Below are positions 31,901 through 32,877 of a stretch of 32,877 nt of DNA, in pieces (within the stretch, counting starts at the first letter, position 1; the number at the start of each line of letters is the position of its first letter). The position numbers and the translations under genes are program-made. The stretch is from the NCBI GenBank assembly GCA_016930075.1, contig JAFGHS010000017.1:1-32877 (forward strand). Reading direction: 5' to 3'. Under the pieces are notes generated by a model. That model was not told where the DNA came from. It did no database searches and saw only the letters and a program-made list of their open reading frames with translations. The DNA is from Deltaproteobacteria bacterium (GTDB lineage Bacteria; Desulfobacterota; Syntrophia; Syntrophales; JAFGHS01).

Positions 31901-32877
31901 TATCCGGCCGTTTTCATCGGTTATGGCGGATAGATCGGCACCGCTGTACGTCAGTGTGGTCTTATTGCCGTTGAGATCGACAACGGATGTAAGTTTGCCT
32001 GACGCATTGTAATTGTAAGCAGTTCTGTTTTTGGTGGTTTGTGTATAGGTGCCATTTGCATTCTTGACGATCGTCGAGGTATCGCCGCTGATATTCTCCG
32101 GATAGTAGATGCCGCCGGACAATCGAAACTGGATAATATTGCCGTCCTCGGTCTTTAAGACTTTGAAATCGCTGGCGCTCACGCTAACCAATTGCCGGTT
32201 GTAATTATGCGTCCACTTCTTGCCCAGAGGTCCATTATAGGTATCGATGCTGTTGTAGGACAGCGTCAGCTGACCGATATCTTGAGAATAATAAACATTT
32301 CCACTTTGGATATTAATGAATGACCCAACTTCGATACAGCCGAATGGATTGCCGAGATGATTTGTTTTAATAAATAATTGATCTTTGCCGCCGTTAGGTA
32401 AGGACGCCGGACAGCAGCCGCCTGCTTTCATATCCCCCGTACGGATATCCTGAGGGGTGTCTTCCCAACACTCCTCGTCAGTACAGTTGAAACTCAAATA
32501 TTCGGTACAATCATCAAGATTACCCCCAACACTGCGAATAGTAGAACAGTTTCTCAGAGCGCCCTGTGACGCACCGGTGCAGCTGTAACCATATATTGAC
32601 CAGTATGGACATACTCCAACATATGAATATAAGTAATAATAACAAGCAGTTCCAGGTATTTTTACCTTGTCGGTATATGCTCGAGCGGTTCCGGTGTAAC
32701 CGTTTACCGAAAACCATCTACATACTGTATTCCCATAGGAATCCCTTACGCAGATGTTCGGATTAGCATTACAATAGGAATTCGTTGCAGGCGCCGTGTA
32801 AGTTACGGTATCTCCGGAAGTACTCGAAAGGCTTCCGCCGCCTTCCGCAATTGCCCAGGTATACCCCCCCCCCCCCC
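28973..32877 (-). CDS. RHS/YD-repeat protein with NlpC/P60-like C-terminal domain (5'-partial)
   Basis: At least 1300 codons; the frame stays open to the window edge, so the true start is missing, and the TTG at 32497 is internal. The first visible part resembles a bacterial Ig-like domain (TSGDTVTYTAPATNS) and is Cys/Tyr-rich. About 1000 residues of YD repeats follow (TYTYNALNLVTSITDPL type), with a Cys insert GSGCGSCSTG. The RHS core ends in the standard segment RFVTKDPIGFAGGDVNLYGY and DPSGL (29388-29402). Behind it are ~138 residues with Cys in NNFCNEFVARAH (29291-29293), AKAGDIIVWYG, and HHSAIYIGNSNVIYQNA: a papain-like NlpC/P60 pattern of peptidoglycan or amide hydrolases. The RHS shell would enclose this tip, which is released to act on targets. 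The HEAT gene follows at once. Confidence 0.85.
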   Translation of the reverse strand, partial: GGGGYTWAIAEGGGSLSSTSGDTVTYTAPATNSYCNANPNICVRDSYGNTVCRWFSVNGYTGTARAYTDKVKIPGTACYYYLYSYVGVCPYWSIYGYSCTGASQGALRNCSTIRSVGGNLDDCTEYLSFNCTDEECWEDTPQDIRTGDMKAGGCCPASLPNGGKDQLFIKTNHLGNPFGCIEVGSFINIQSGNVYYSQDIGQLTLSYNSIDTYNGPLGKKWTHNYNRQLVSVSASDFKVLKTEDGNIIQFRLSGGIYYPENISGDTSTIVKNANGTYTQTTKNRTAYNYNASGKLTSVVDLNGNKTTLTYSGADLSAITDENGRITTITSTSGKITGIADALGRTYTLAYTDGLLTKITDPAGRIWKYTYNASSGMLTRTDPANRMTTYSYTNANGTPHFESSTDPEGNVRTAAYYPEIGIRITTITDKDGGVWLYRYFDTYSVIKGKTDPLGRTTRYTYDLKRNLTAVIAHDGSTTSYAYDANNNITSVTDPLGKITTYTYNALNLVTSITDPLNHTTQYGYDANGNLTTITEPGGAVTTYGYDSKGNITSITNPLNKTTTMTYDAANNLVSVTDPLSGAVTMTYDAVGNMLTQTDALNHTTTFQYNNLNQLVQITDHEGHVTQYTYDHNGNRLSATDANEKATYYQYNFKDQLTQIADALNNITTLSYSGSGCGSCSTGVEKLTAVTDAKTHQTAYEYNQAGNLVKETDPLGKMTTYAYDVRNNLLTRIDPDGRTITYTYDLNDRLTQKQYSGGGTTTFQYDDAGNMTFAGNSSISYTMTYDANNRITQITDSNSRTIQYQYHADGNRSQMTTPDGRTLTYTYNDNGSLSQITTPLGNFTFTYDAANRRETRSYPNGTTSQYNYNTINHLMGIQTKKDATTIDSVAYMPDAVGNRTTKTTPQESWTYYYDDVYRLTDAIPTGGIHQTEAYTYDAVGNRLTGTEPNPTAVGETTTYAYDHENRMTGVTTSLGTNTRQLTFAYDPFGRRISKTIIQDTIGSLCAAPNACPRTTQYVYDGDGIILEYDQSGLVQARYTHGPSIDEPLAVEVRSGASYIPYYYHADGLGSITALSDSAGTIVQRYEYDTFGNTTITLQGNISQPYAFTGREWHTETGMYFYRARYYDPQVGRFVTKDPIGFAGGDVNLYGYVLNNPVMLIDPSGLEAQSRANWAVDQYNNNSDAWRGGLLPGTNNFCNEFVARAHSNFPTVLRNSGYTYPTVADLSDPSFARSQLDYLPISSAKAGDIIVWYGGNVHHSAIYIGNSNVIYQNATSGVKINTVQGYSTASGFTGVPIVRRSRY
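32864..32877. other. Run of 14 C at the window end
   Basis: A pure C tract (G on the coding strand of the RHS gene, frame TAT then GGG codons) closes the sequence. It is either a read-end or assembly artefact or the edge of a true homopolymer. It cannot be resolved from this window. Confidence 0.8.

Noticed and set aside
32495-32497. TTG as start of the RHS gene
   Set aside because: The same frame continues upstream without a stop to the window edge and encodes a domain-like segment, so the gene is 5'-partial.

Overview
The window looks like a chromosomal contig of an anaerobic deltaproteobacterium (Desulfobacterota, perhaps close to Syntrophus/Smithella). This rests on gene style and is only moderately certain: AUG/UUG starts with AGGAGG-type ribosome sites, a [4Fe-4S]-type IlvD, RAYT/REP and palindromic repeats, and long RHS/YD proteins. 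The right edge is an artificial end: an RHS gene runs off it into a 14-C tract.

Layout. 1-480: repeat-derived, compositionally skewed DNA. 481-10486 (+): MFS exporter, MATE exporter, a small membrane protein, a radical SAM enzyme, an acyl-CoA ligase, a MITE-like inverted-repeat element, an M20 dipeptidase and an ABC-F ATPase. 10659-18531 (-): a branched-chain amino acid cluster that in transcription order reads leader peptide, ilvB, ilvN, second leader peptide, second ilvB, second ilvN, ilvC, ilvD. Each acetolactate synthase pair has its own short leader peptide rich in Leu/Val/Ile codons, followed by a Rho-independent terminator and a competing pairing, i.e. two separate attenuators. 18626-19715: a RAYT transposase between 25-bp inverted REP-like repeats. 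19820-23459 (+): a toxin-antitoxin island (RHH/PIN, DUF2281-like/MazF, a scarred XRE regulator, YefM/YoeB) containing remnants of a helicase and of another XRE protein. Two toxin genes are each followed by a copy of a ~345-bp structured repeat. 24021-32877 (-): a surface/secreted region with an RHS protein ending in an NlpC/P60-like domain, a membrane-anchored HEAT protein directly behind it (candidate immunity protein), a decayed RAYT, a 1053-residue secreted protein with eleven CnaB-like repeats, and a small secreted Cys-rich protein.

How the parts work together. The ilv genes encode the common pathway from pyruvate or 2-oxobutyrate to the 2-oxo acids of valine, leucine and isoleucine. The two leaders are biased to different amino acids (Leu/Val versus Ile/Val/Leu), suggesting that the two synthases respond to different charged tRNAs. 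The right half is accessory DNA: mobile repeats, TA modules and an exchangeable toxin tip with visibly lower GC than the RHS core. No tRNA, rRNA or CRISPR array was seen.
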